From Gemmatimonadota bacterium (GTDB lineage: Bacteria; Gemmatimonadota; Gemmatimonadetes; Longimicrobiales; Gaopeijiaceae), in NCBI GenBank assembly GCA_009692205.1, contig SHZR01000020.1, forward strand, positions 1 to 48,610: a stretch of 48,610 nucleotides of DNA, read 5' to 3'. Below the pieces are notes generated by a model. That model was not told where the DNA came from. It worked only from the letters and a program-made list of their open reading frames with translations, and did no database searches. Both the position numbers and the translations under genes were made by a program. Positions 30,797-38,961 of this stretch are shown in pieces. Every line of letters starts with the position of its first letter. Position 1 is the stretch's first letter.

Positions 30797-33379
30797 CTAG
30801 CTCGGCTGGTCCTTCTTCTTGGTGCGCCGTTTCCGCGGCGCAGCACCACCCGCGCGCGAGGCGGCTCCGGGCCCGGGGCCCAAGAGCGCGACCTCTATCA
30901 CGTCGTCGAGCGTCTCGGCCAGGTGGAATTTCAGCTGCGTGCGTATGTCGTCGGGAAGATCATCGAGGTCCGCTTCGTTGTCGTACGGGAGGATGATCTC
31001 GGAAATCCCGGCCCGGACGGCACCCAGCACTTTTTCCTTCAGGCCGCCGATCGGCAGGACCCGGCCGGTCAGGGTGAGCTCGCCGGTCATGGCGACGTCG
31101 TGACGGACCTTCCGGCCGGAGACCGCCGAGACGAGTGCGGTCGCCATCGTGATGCCCGCGGACGGCCCGTCCTTGGGGACCGCCCCAGCCGGCACGTGGA
31201 TGTGGACCTCGCGCTTCTCGAGCGCCTCCTTCGAGATCCCGAGGCGCTCCCAGTTGGCCTTGGCGAACGACAGCGCGGCGCGCCCGGACTCCTTCATGAC
31301 GTCGCCCAGCTGACCCGTGAGGACCAGGCCCCCCTCGCCCGGCATGACGCTCGCCTCGACGAACATGATGTCGCCGCCCATGGGCGTGTAGTACATGCCG
31401 GTGGCCACGCCGACCGTGTCCTCCTCCGACATGCGCTCAGGATGCACGCGCGGCCGGCCGAGCAGCTCGCGCACATCCGTCTCCGTCGCGGCCAGCTTCT
31501 CCAGCTTACCGCCCGCAATGCGGCGCGCGACCTTACGCGCGAACTTGCCCACCTCGCGCTCGAGCTGACGCACGCCGGATTCGCGGGTATAGTGCTGCAC
31601 GATCGCGAGCACGGCGTCGTCCGTCATCTGGAGCTCGTCGTCCGTGAGGCCGTTCTCCTTGCGCTGTCTCGGTAGCAGATAGCGCTTCGCGATCTCGAGC
31701 TTCTCGGCTTCCGTGTAGCCCGCGAAGTCAACCCTCTCCATGCGGTCGAGCAACGGACCGGGAATGCGGTCCAGATAGTTCGCGGTCGCGATGAACAGCA
31801 CCTCGGACAGATCGAACGGGATGCCGAGGTAGTGGTCGACGAACGTGGAGTTCTGCGCCGGATCGAGTACCTCGAGCAGCGCCGAACTGGGGTCCCCCTG
31901 GAACGAGACGCCGAGCTTGTCGACCTCGTCCAGCAAGAAGACCGGGTTCTTCGATTTAGCCTGCCTCATCCCTTGGATGATGCGGCCGGGCATCGCGCCC
32001 ACGTACGTCCGTCTGTGACCGCGGATGTCCGCCTCGTCGCGCGCGCCGCCCAGCGAGATGCGCACGTACTTGCGCCCGAGCGAGCGTGCGATCGACTGAG
32101 CGATCGACGTCTTGCCGACGCCTGGAGGACCGACGAAGAGCAGGATGGGTCCGCGACCCGTGAAGCTCCTGTCCTCGTCTTCGTCCTCCTCGGCGGGCTC
32201 AGCCGCTGAGGGCCCGTTGCCCGACGGCTCGGCTCCGGCGGCCGGCGTCTCTGCAGCGCCCGGTGCGGAGGTAGCCTCGGCAGCGGCAGCGGCCGTCTTC
32301 GCGACCTCCGCCGCCTCGGCCTTCTCGGTGGCCTTCTCTTCCCTCTCCCGGTCTAGCTGGAGCTTGCGCACCGCCAGGAACTCGAGCACGCGATCCTTCA
32401 CGTCGTCGAGTCCGTGGTGGTCCTCCTCGAGGATCTGCTCGGCACGCGCGAGGTCGATCTTCTCCTCGGTGCGCACCTGCCAGGGGAGCTCGGTCACCCA
32501 CTCGAGGAAGGTGCGGATGACCTGGTACTCCGCCGACTGCGGGCTCGTCCGCTCCAACCGTCTGAGCTCGCGATCGACCTCGCTGCGCTGGTCTTCGGAC
32601 AGCTCCAACGCCTCGATGCGTTTGCGCATCTCCTCGACGTCGTCGCGGTCTCCCTCCTCGCCGAGCTCCTTCTGGATCGCCTTCAGCTGCTCGCGCAGCA
32701 ACATCTCGCGCTGACGCTCGCCCAGCTCCGACTGCACCTTGGCCTGGATGTCCTCCTGAGCGTCGATGCGGGCGAGCTCGCGCTCCACCGACAGGAGGCA
32801 CTCGCGCATGCGCTCCTCGTCGTCGAGCAGCTCGAGCAGTCGCTGCTTCTCGGGGGTCTCGAGCTCCAGATAGAACGCGACGAGGTCGGCGAAGGGCCCG
32901 GGCTCGTCCACGCCCTGGATCAACTGGTTGAGCGCCTCGGCCGGCACCCCGCGCCGGGTTCCGAGCTCCGCAGCGCGGTCGCGCAGTTCACGGTCGAGCG
33001 CCTGGAACGCCGGATCGGTCGGGTCGCGGGGCTTCTGGCGCTCCGTCTCGAGCAGCACGGCGTGCAGGCTCCCCTGCCCCTCGGTGTGGTAGGAGAGCGC
33101 CTGCGCCCGCCCCTCACCCTGGACCAAGAGCTGGACGCCACCCCGGACCCGATGGGTCTGGATGATTCGCACGATGGTGCCGACCGAGTAGAGGTACTCG
33201 GGTGTCGGATCGTCCACGTTCTCGCGTTGGGCGACCGCGAACAGGCGCCGGTCCCCGTCGAGGGCTTCCTGCACGGCCTCCACGGTACCGGGGCGTCCAG
33301 CCGAGATAGGTACGGCCACGCCCGGGTATACGACCGTGTCCCGGAGGGGCAGCACTGGAAGCGTGAACCGTTCAGCCAT
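30797..33379 (-). CDS. lon: ATP-dependent Lon protease with extended linker
   Basis: 860 residues. The LON N-domain (LPVLPLRDTVVYPGVAVPIS) and coiled helical region are followed at about 343-408 by an Ala/Glu/Pro-rich, low-complexity insert absent from standard Lon. The AAA+ module follows with Walker A GPPGVGKTS (417-425), Walker B VFLLDEVDKLG and RISLGGARDEADIRGHRRTY. The protease domain has catalytic Ser in PKDGPSAGITMATAL and Lys in GGLKEKVLGA. A basic tail ends the protein (PRKRRTKKKDQPS). Lon degrades misfolded and regulatory proteins. It is divergent from the UPF0173 operon across about 260 bases. Confidence 0.94.
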   Translation of the reverse strand: MAERFTLPVLPLRDTVVYPGVAVPISAGRPGTVEAVQEALDGDRRLFAVAQRENVDDPTPEYLYSVGTIVRIIQTHRVRGGVQLLVQGEGRAQALSYHTEGQGSLHAVLLETERQKPRDPTDPAFQALDRELRDRAAELGTRRGVPAEALNQLIQGVDEPGPFADLVAFYLELETPEKQRLLELLDDEERMRECLLSVERELARIDAQEDIQAKVQSELGERQREMLLREQLKAIQKELGEEGDRDDVEEMRKRIEALELSEDQRSEVDRELRRLERTSPQSAEYQVIRTFLEWVTELPWQVRTEEKIDLARAEQILEEDHHGLDDVKDRVLEFLAVRKLQLDREREEKATEKAEAAEVAKTAAAAAEATSAPGAAETPAAGAEPSGNGPSAAEPAEEDEDEDRSFTGRGPILLFVGPPGVGKTSIAQSIARSLGRKYVRISLGGARDEADIRGHRRTYVGAMPGRIIQGMRQAKSKNPVFLLDEVDKLGVSFQGDPSSALLEVLDPAQNSTFVDHYLGIPFDLSEVLFIATANYLDRIPGPLLDRMERVDFAGYTEAEKLEIAKRYLLPRQRKENGLTDDELQMTDDAVLAIVQHYTRESGVRQLEREVGKFARKVARRIAGGKLEKLAATETDVRELLGRPRVHPERMSEEDTVGVATGMYYTPMGGDIMFVEASVMPGEGGLVLTGQLGDVMKESGRAALSFAKANWERLGISKEALEKREVHIHVPAGAVPKDGPSAGITMATALVSAVSGRKVRHDVAMTGELTLTGRVLPIGGLKEKVLGAVRAGISEIILPYDNEADLDDLPDDIRTQLKFHLAETLDDVIEVALLGPGPGAASRAGGAAPRKRRTKKKDQPS

Positions 33380-33480
33380 CGTCGTCGCCTTTCCTTCGTC
33401 TCACTGCGCTGTTTCACTCGCCACGCGGCGCGGGTGCAGGATTCTTGCCACCCGAAAACCCGCCATTCCGCCCCCCTGAG

Positions 33481-33510
33481 CGCCCTCTCAGGGCGTGAGC
33501 CGTGGGCTCA
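33481..33510. promoter_or_regulatory. Two back-to-back perfect hairpins in the lon / UPF0173 divergent region
   Basis: CGCCCT-CTC-AGGGCG (33481-33495) is followed without a gap by TGAGCC-GTG-GGCTCA (33496-33510). Both are perfect 6-bp stems with 3-base loops, about 100 bases upstream of lon on the minus strand. They lack T-tracts. Tandem operator, 5'-leader structure or small repeat are all possible. The rest of the 259-base region shows nothing I recognise, including no CIRCE-like element. Confidence 0.4.
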
Positions 33511-33638
33511 CCTGCCACTATGGCGCCCCATGAAGCCCCAAGTTGCACCACTTTTTCGGGTCTCGGGGGGCAGCTAGCTTGGCACCTCGCCCCGCCTCGC
33601 GCCACCGGTGCGCGGCGTATCCCCAGGAACCAGCCTGC

Positions 33639-34262
33639 ATGCGCGACCTGCTCGATGGCATCACGTGGTTCCGCGGCTCGTCGGTTCGCATCCGGCGGGA
33701 CGGGCTGGAGATCCACGTCGATCCGCTGGGGCTGACCGAGGCTTCCACGGCCGACGTCGTGCTGCTCACGCACCCCCACTACGACAACTTCTCCGAGTCC
33801 GACATCGCTCGGGTGCGGAAGCCCGGCACCGTCCTCATGGCTCCGGCCTCGATGAAGAAGCTGGTGGTCGATGCGGATCACTTCATGCGCCCGGGTGACA
33901 TGCTGCAGCTCGAGGGCTTCGACATCCTCGCCGTGCCGGCGCACAACGTGGACAAGAAGTTCCACACCGCTGAGCAGGGATGGCTTGGATACGTGTTCAC
34001 CGTCGGGGGCGCGACGTACTACCACGCCGGCGATACTGACTTCCTGCCCTCGATGTTCGGCATACGCTGCGATGTCGCCTTCCTGCCCTGCGGCGGCCAT
34101 TACACCATGGGCGTGGAGGGCGCGGCCAAGGCGGCGGCGGCGTGCGGTGCGCGCATCCTCGTGCCGATCCACTGGGGAGAGCCCCACGGAACGCTCGAAG
34201 ACGTGGGCCGGCTCGCCGACCTCTTCTCGGGCGAGGTACGCGTCCTCGACCGTGCGGGCTGA
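33639..34262 (+). CDS. UPF0173-type metallo-beta-lactamase-fold hydrolase
   Basis: From the ATG at 33639 the protein has 207 residues. THPHYDNF corresponds to the HxHxDH metal motif (final His replaced by Asn), with later ligands in VPAHN, YHAGDTD and PIHWGEPHG. This pattern matches YtkL/UPF0173 metal-dependent hydrolases. Substrate not known. The frame is open from 33543, but the region before 33639 looks non-coding. It heads a plus-strand operon: the next gene begins 11 bases before its stop. Confidence 0.82.
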   Translation: MRDLLDGITWFRGSSVRIRRDGLEIHVDPLGLTEASTADVVLLTHPHYDNFSESDIARVRKPGTVLMAPASMKKLVVDADHFMRPGDMLQLEGFDILAVPAHNVDKKFHTAEQGWLGYVFTVGGATYYHAGDTDFLPSMFGIRCDVAFLPCGGHYTMGVEGAAKAAAACGARILVPIHWGEPHGTLEDVGRLADLFSGEVRVLDRAG

Positions 34263-35052
34263 GGACGGCCCTCCGGTCGAGCCGCTCCCGTCGGCGACGA
34301 TCGTCCTCATGCGGGACGGCGCGAGCGGCCTCGAGGTCCTCTTGCTGCGCCGGAGCCCGCGAGCGGGGTTCGCGCCGGGGGCGTACGTCTTTCCCGGGGG
34401 GAGGGTCGATGCGGGCGATGCCGCGGCCGACGCGGTGCGCCGTGTCGACGGGCTCACCCCCGAGCGCGCAGCCACTCGCCTCGGCATGCCGGACGCCGAC
34501 CCGCCCGCGATCCCCTCCTACGTGGCCGCCGTGCGCGAGGCTTTCGAGGAGACGGGCATCCTCGTGGGCGTCCGTAGCGACAGCACGCCGCCGCCGACGG
34601 CCACCACCGACGCCCGTGCGGAACTCGTCCGCAACGACTTGCTCGAGAGCCGCATCGAGTTCGCGGACGCGCTCCTACGGCTGGAGTATCGGATTGCCGG
34701 GGACGCGCTCGAGTACCTCGCCCACTGGATCACGCCCGAGCGCTCCCCGCGCCGGTTCGACACACGATTCTTCGCAGCCCGCGTGGATGACGGCCTCGAT
34801 GCCATCGTCGACGAGCGTGAGATGACCGAGGCGCGCTGGATCACGCCCGGGGCTGCCTTGTTCGGAGCGATGAACGGAACCCTTCCCATGATTTTGCCTA
34901 CGGTGCGCACGCTCGAGCGCCTGGCGGCCTTCGGCCACACCCGTCAGGCCCTCGCCGCGCTCGCGGATGCGACCGTCCCTACGATCCTGCCCGGGCCGGA
35001 AAGCGGACCCTTTGCTGGCCCGGTACCGGAGGCCAGATTGCCGACATCATGA
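34252..35052 (+). CDS. Nudix hydrolase with split Nudix box (NUDT19/CoA-diphosphatase-like)
   Basis: 266 residues from the GTG at 34252. The first half, SATIVLMRDG and FAPGAYVFPGGRVDAGD, and the second half, AAVREAFEETGIL, make up the Nudix box. About 35 residues are inserted between them, the arrangement known from NUDT19/RP2p-type enzymes that act on CoA and acyl-CoA. The C-terminal part (YLAHWITPERSPRRFDTRFF) also fits that group. Product likely hydrolyses a CoA-like nucleotide; this is family inference. It overlaps both neighbours (11 bases upstream, ATGA downstream). Confidence 0.82.
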   Translation: MRAEDGPPVEPLPSATIVLMRDGASGLEVLLLRRSPRAGFAPGAYVFPGGRVDAGDAAADAVRRVDGLTPERAATRLGMPDADPPAIPSYVAAVREAFEETGILVGVRSDSTPPPTATTDARAELVRNDLLESRIEFADALLRLEYRIAGDALEYLAHWITPERSPRRFDTRFFAARVDDGLDAIVDEREMTEARWITPGAALFGAMNGTLPMILPTVRTLERLAAFGHTRQALAALADATVPTILPGPESGPFAGPVPEARLPTS

Positions 35053-36677
35053 TGCGCCCCGTCCTCACGCTCGCGGCCTTCGCGCTGCTCGGCGTCACGT
35101 TCCCCGTCGCCGCTCAGGTCGCGCCGGTCGCGCCGCTCGAGATCTTCCACGGCTTCACGCTGATCGACGGCACGGGGGCTCCCCCCATCGTCGATGCGGC
35201 GATCAGCGTGCGGGGCAACAGCATCGTGACCGTCGGTAGCCGCCGCGAGTTGCTCTCGGGTCCGAACGCTCCCCGCGACGCGATCGTGATCAACCTTGGT
35301 GGCGGGTACGTCATCCCCGGCCTCATCGACGCTCACGTCCACCTGGCCACGTCGCCGAACCGGCAGAGCGCGGAGGCGGAGCTGTATCGGCTGCTTTACT
35401 CCGGCGTCACCGCGGTGCGCGACATGGCAGGCGACGCGAGGGCACTTGCCTCGCTCGCGCGGGACTCGCGTCTCGGCGAGATCGACGCACCCGACGTCTA
35501 CTTCTCCGCACTCATGGCCGGTCCGCCGTTCATGGCCGACCCCCGCCCGCAGTCCGCGGCTGCCGGCGAGACCGCCGGGCAGGTGCCCTGGCTCCAGGCC
35601 ATCACGCCCGACACGGACATCCCGCTCGAGGTGGTCCTGAGCGGCGTGGACGTGGTCTCGCACGTTTGCGACATCGCCTGGGAGGCGATGGACCGGGTGC
35701 CCCCGCGGTACCATCACGACATGACGCCACAGTACGGATCGTTCACCGCAGGGTCTCCCGTGTTCACACAGCTGTTCGGCGAGATGGTGGCGCGCGGCAC
35801 GATCCTCGACGCGACTCTGGCCACGTACGTGCGGCAGGCGAACGCCCGCGAGCTGCTACCGAACGATCTCCCGGGTGGCTGCGACATCGACTTCGCGCGT
35901 TCCCTCGTGCGTCGGGCACTGGAGCTGGGGGTCCCGATCGCCGCGGGCTCGGACTTCAGCACGTCTACCGAGGACGCATTCCCTGCCCTCTACGAAGAGA
36001 TGGAGGAGCTCGTCACGGGCGGCGGGCTCACGCCCACGGACGCGATCGTCGCCGCGACCAGCGTCGCCGCACGGACGATCGGCATCGAAGCCACTCAGGG
36101 CACGCTCGCACACGGCAGATCCTTGAACTTCGTCCTCCTACAGGACGATCCTCTCGCGGACATCGGCAATCTCAGGTCCGTGAAAGCGGTCTGGAAGAAC
36201 GCCGAGCGGTTCGACAGGGCGTCGTATCGCTCGCGCTTCCCGCGCCCCGACGTGGCCGAGACGCGACCCGCCGGGGACGGTGCCGCGACGGCGGAGGATC
36301 TCCTTGAGGGCTGGCTCGCCATGTGGAGGCGGTACGACCTCGACCGCATGGCCGACTTGTTCGTGAATGACGACGCGCTCACATACTTCCCATCGGACCG
36401 CGAGGGCCTCATCGAAGGCTTCGCGGCGGTGCGCGAGTACCACGAGGGACTGGGCTTCGTGGCTGGCGGCTTCCAGCCCGAGAGCGAGATGTGGCTCGAG
36501 CAGGTGACCGTGGCGGACTTCGAAGAGAGCGCCGTCATCGGGGCCGTCTGGTACTTCGGCACCCGCGTGAACCGGCGCGCGGGCGGGCGCGGGCCCCTCA
36601 CCATGGTGCTCGCGCGCACCGACGCCGGCTATCGCATCTCCCACGTCAACTTCGGGAACTACGCGCCCGAGCGGTGA
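35049..36677 (+). CDS. Secreted prolidase-like amidohydrolase fused to an NTF2-like domain, catalytic segment missing
   Basis: 542 residues. A signal peptide (LTLAAFALLGVTFPVAAQ) precedes an amidohydrolase domain with IPGLIDAHVHLA (HxH metal pair), GVDVVSHVCDIAWEA, and the Asp in PIAAGSDFST, ending at about 385. Between ITPDTDIPLEVV and LSGVDVVSHVC, homologues have about 50 residues with the carbamylated Lys (IKLYADL) and a metal His (WSHATxFP). Both are absent here although the frame is kept, so hydrolase activity is doubtful. Residues about 400-540 are an NTF2/SnoaL-like domain (ending GPLTMVLARTDAGYRISHVN). Coupled to the Nudix gene and followed after two bases by another NTF2-like gene. 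Confidence 0.82.
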   Translation: MMRPVLTLAAFALLGVTFPVAAQVAPVAPLEIFHGFTLIDGTGAPPIVDAAISVRGNSIVTVGSRRELLSGPNAPRDAIVINLGGGYVIPGLIDAHVHLATSPNRQSAEAELYRLLYSGVTAVRDMAGDARALASLARDSRLGEIDAPDVYFSALMAGPPFMADPRPQSAAAGETAGQVPWLQAITPDTDIPLEVVLSGVDVVSHVCDIAWEAMDRVPPRYHHDMTPQYGSFTAGSPVFTQLFGEMVARGTILDATLATYVRQANARELLPNDLPGGCDIDFARSLVRRALELGVPIAAGSDFSTSTEDAFPALYEEMEELVTGGGLTPTDAIVAATSVAARTIGIEATQGTLAHGRSLNFVLLQDDPLADIGNLRSVKAVWKNAERFDRASYRSRFPRPDVAETRPAGDGAATAEDLLEGWLAMWRRYDLDRMADLFVNDDALTYFPSDREGLIEGFAAVREYHEGLGFVAGGFQPESEMWLEQVTVADFEESAVIGAVWYFGTRVNRRAGGRGPLTMVLARTDAGYRISHVNFGNYAPER

Positions 36678-36679
36678 AC

Positions 36680-37225
36680 ATGCGTACCCCTAGGCGACGC
36701 TGGCTGGGGACGCTCGCCGCCGTGACGGTGTGCTCGTCGGCGTGTCAGATGCAGACCGAGGACCAGGCCCTCGCCCAGAACGAGCTCCTGGTGCTCTCGC
36801 TCATCGACGCGCTGCAGGCTGCGGATACCGCCGCGCTCGCCGAGCTGTTCTGGCCCGAGGCCACCTACGACGACTACGTCGGCCAGCTCCAACACCGTGG
36901 CATCGAGGAGATCGTCGGCTACGCGACCTCCGTGCACGCATGGGCGGACGACGTCTACATGAACGTCGGCAAGGTGCACGCGGGCACGTCCGGCGCCGTC
37001 GCGGAGTGGTTGTTCGCGGCCGTGCAGGCCCGCCCCATGGGTGAGCTCGTCCCCGAGGTGACCGGGCGTGAGGTCGTGTTGAACGGCGTGACGATCATCG
37101 AGGTGGACGGCGGCCGCATTCGGCGGGCCGCGGACTACATGGACACCGCGCCCATGTTCCTCCAGCTCGGCGGCCGCATCGAGCTCCCCGGCGGCGGGGT
37201 GGTGGAGCTGGACCCACCGCGCTGA
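36680..37225 (+). CDS. NTF2/SnoaL-like lipoprotein
   Basis: 181 residues. An Arg-rich start and signal peptide end at the lipobox-like CSSAC. The mature part is a SnoaL-like cone: LSLIDALQAADTAALAELFW, PEATYDDYVGQ and a terminal strand VIEVDGGRIRRAADYMDTAP. Such folds are enzymes or binding domains; key residues for a specific reaction cannot be named. It lies two bases after the amidohydrolase-NTF2 gene and is the last of the four-gene operon. Possibly related by duplication to the C-terminal domain of that protein, though identity looks low. Confidence 0.75.
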   Translation: MRTPRRRWLGTLAAVTVCSSACQMQTEDQALAQNELLVLSLIDALQAADTAALAELFWPEATYDDYVGQLQHRGIEEIVGYATSVHAWADDVYMNVGKVHAGTSGAVAEWLFAAVQARPMGELVPEVTGREVVLNGVTIIEVDGGRIRRAADYMDTAPMFLQLGGRIELPGGGVVELDPPR

Positions 37226-37231
37226 CCCGCG

Positions 37232-38902
37232 TCACATCAAGCGGTACGCCGGCCCACTCCCGCCTTCCCTGGGCGACCAGCGAGGTCCGAGCACGTCGGT
37301 CGCCTTGCAGTCCACGCAGTTCGGCGCGTTCACGCGCAGCCCGTTCTCGTCGCGCTCGTAGACGCCGGCGGGACACAAGTGCGTGTATAGCTCGGCAGCT
37401 TCCGCGCTGACGGCGTCCGCACGGAGGAGGTGCGACGGAATGTCGTCGCGCGTCTGGTTCCCCGACTTGTAGACGGCGTCGACCTTGGAGAACGTGAGCT
37501 TGCCGTCGGGGATGAACGCCTCCCCGGGGGCGCCGATCCGCTTGCGGCCGGCCGCGTCTTCCTCGACCGCGATGCGGCCGCCGGGGAACGCGCCCTTGGT
37601 GAGCGTCATGAGGCCCGCCTTTGCGCCGCCGAGTAGGAAGCCGTCCTTGAACGCAAGGCGCATGTTCCGCCGCGCCGAGAGGTCGCGCATGATGGGCCCC
37701 GAGTCGACCGCGGCAGTGTAGCCGGCCAACGCGACCTCCGACGTGTTGCCCGACTTGAGCGCCGCGAAGATCTGCCTCGCGGCCGCGATACCTGACAGCA
37801 TCGCGTAGTGGATGCCCTTGAGCGACGAGACCTCTACGTAGCCCGCCGCGTCCCCCACGATCAGCAGGCCGTCGCCGTGCCGGCGCTCGGGCACCGAGTA
37901 GAACCCCCCCTCCGGGATGGTCTTGGCACCCCACTCGACCAGCTCGCCGCCCTCCAGACACTCGCGGAAGAGCGGGTGCAGTTTCATGCGCTGGAGCGCC
38001 TCGTGTACGTCGAAGCGGGCGTCACCGTAGTCGAGACCGACGACCAGACCGAGCGAGATCAGGTCGTTGGCCATCGGATACATGAAGCTCCCTCCGAACG
38101 CATCGCCCGGGAGAGGCCAAGCCATCGTGTGGACGATACCCTCGAGGGGGCGCGGCACGCGCCAGAGTTCTTTGACCCCGAGGGCGTAGATCTGCGGATT
38201 GGCGGACCGCACAGCCTGCCACTCGAGCCATGCCTGCGAGAGGGGGCCGCGCGTACCTTCCGCGAGGACGGTCACGCGCGCGCTCAGGTCCATCGCCGGC
38301 GACGCGTCGGCTTTCGCCGGGCGGCCGTCCCGGCCCAGTCCGGAAGGCGTGGTGCGAACGCCGAGGACGCGCTTCCCCTCGACCAACAGCGAATCCACCG
38401 GGAATCCGGGGAAGATGTTCACGCCGAGCCCCTCGGCCTTCTCGCCCAACCAGCGCACGATCTCGCAGATGGACGCGATCCAGTTGCCGTGGTTGCGCAT
38501 CGTCGGCGGCGTGGGAATGCGGACCGCGCGCGACCGCGTGAGCACGTAGACGCTCTCCTTGGTCACGGGACGCCGCAGCGGCAAGTCCGCCGGTGCGAGC
38601 TCCGGGAAGAGCTCGCGGAAGCCGCTCGGATTCACGACCGCGCCCGAGAGGCAGTGATCGCCCAGCGCGGCCGCCTTCTCGAGGACTCCGATTTCGAGGT
38701 CGCCCAGTCCGCCGCCCGCCTCGTTGTCTTTCCGCACCAGCCGGGCGAGCTCGATCGCGCCCGAGAGGCCCGACGGTCCGCCGCCCACGAACAGCACGTC
38801 CATGGGGACTGCCTCGGCGTCCGGCGGCCCGTCCACGAGGAAGCGCGCCCGCGGCAGCGGCGGTTGCTCATCCAGCGGGCGAATCGAGTCGCGGAGGGTC
38901 AT
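37232..38902 (-). CDS. Electron transfer flavoprotein-ubiquinone oxidoreductase
   Basis: 556 residues from the ATG at 38902. FAD-binding DVLFVGGGPSGLSGAIELAR, then LEKAAALGDHCLSGAVVNPS, GDAAGYVEVSSLKGIHYAML and the quinone-site region are all ETF-QO features. The C-terminal ferredoxin-like domain has CPAGVYERDENG and NCVDCKATDV. The usual motif is CxxCxxC (..CVHCKTCD..), and here the third Cys of that triplet is Ala, so only three of four cluster ligands are visible. The protein passes electrons from ETF (beta-oxidation and amino-acid catabolism) to quinone, and so to ACIII. No etfAB in the window. Divergent from the AAA+ gene. Confidence 0.9.
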   Translation of the reverse strand: MTLRDSIRPLDEQPPLPRARFLVDGPPDAEAVPMDVLFVGGGPSGLSGAIELARLVRKDNEAGGGLGDLEIGVLEKAAALGDHCLSGAVVNPSGFRELFPELAPADLPLRRPVTKESVYVLTRSRAVRIPTPPTMRNHGNWIASICEIVRWLGEKAEGLGVNIFPGFPVDSLLVEGKRVLGVRTTPSGLGRDGRPAKADASPAMDLSARVTVLAEGTRGPLSQAWLEWQAVRSANPQIYALGVKELWRVPRPLEGIVHTMAWPLPGDAFGGSFMYPMANDLISLGLVVGLDYGDARFDVHEALQRMKLHPLFRECLEGGELVEWGAKTIPEGGFYSVPERRHGDGLLIVGDAAGYVEVSSLKGIHYAMLSGIAAARQIFAALKSGNTSEVALAGYTAAVDSGPIMRDLSARRNMRLAFKDGFLLGGAKAGLMTLTKGAFPGGRIAVEEDAAGRKRIGAPGEAFIPDGKLTFSKVDAVYKSGNQTRDDIPSHLLRADAVSAEAAELYTHLCPAGVYERDENGLRVNAPNCVDCKATDVLGPRWSPREGGSGPAYRLM

Positions 38903-38961
38903 CGCTTGAACATCGCCAACTCGGGTGCGAGGCTCTACCCTATCCCTATCCAAGAAGACGC

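Noticed and set aside
32414-33577. 387-residue open frame antisense to lon
   Set aside because: No recognisable motif; lon on the other strand is complete with all catalytic residues.
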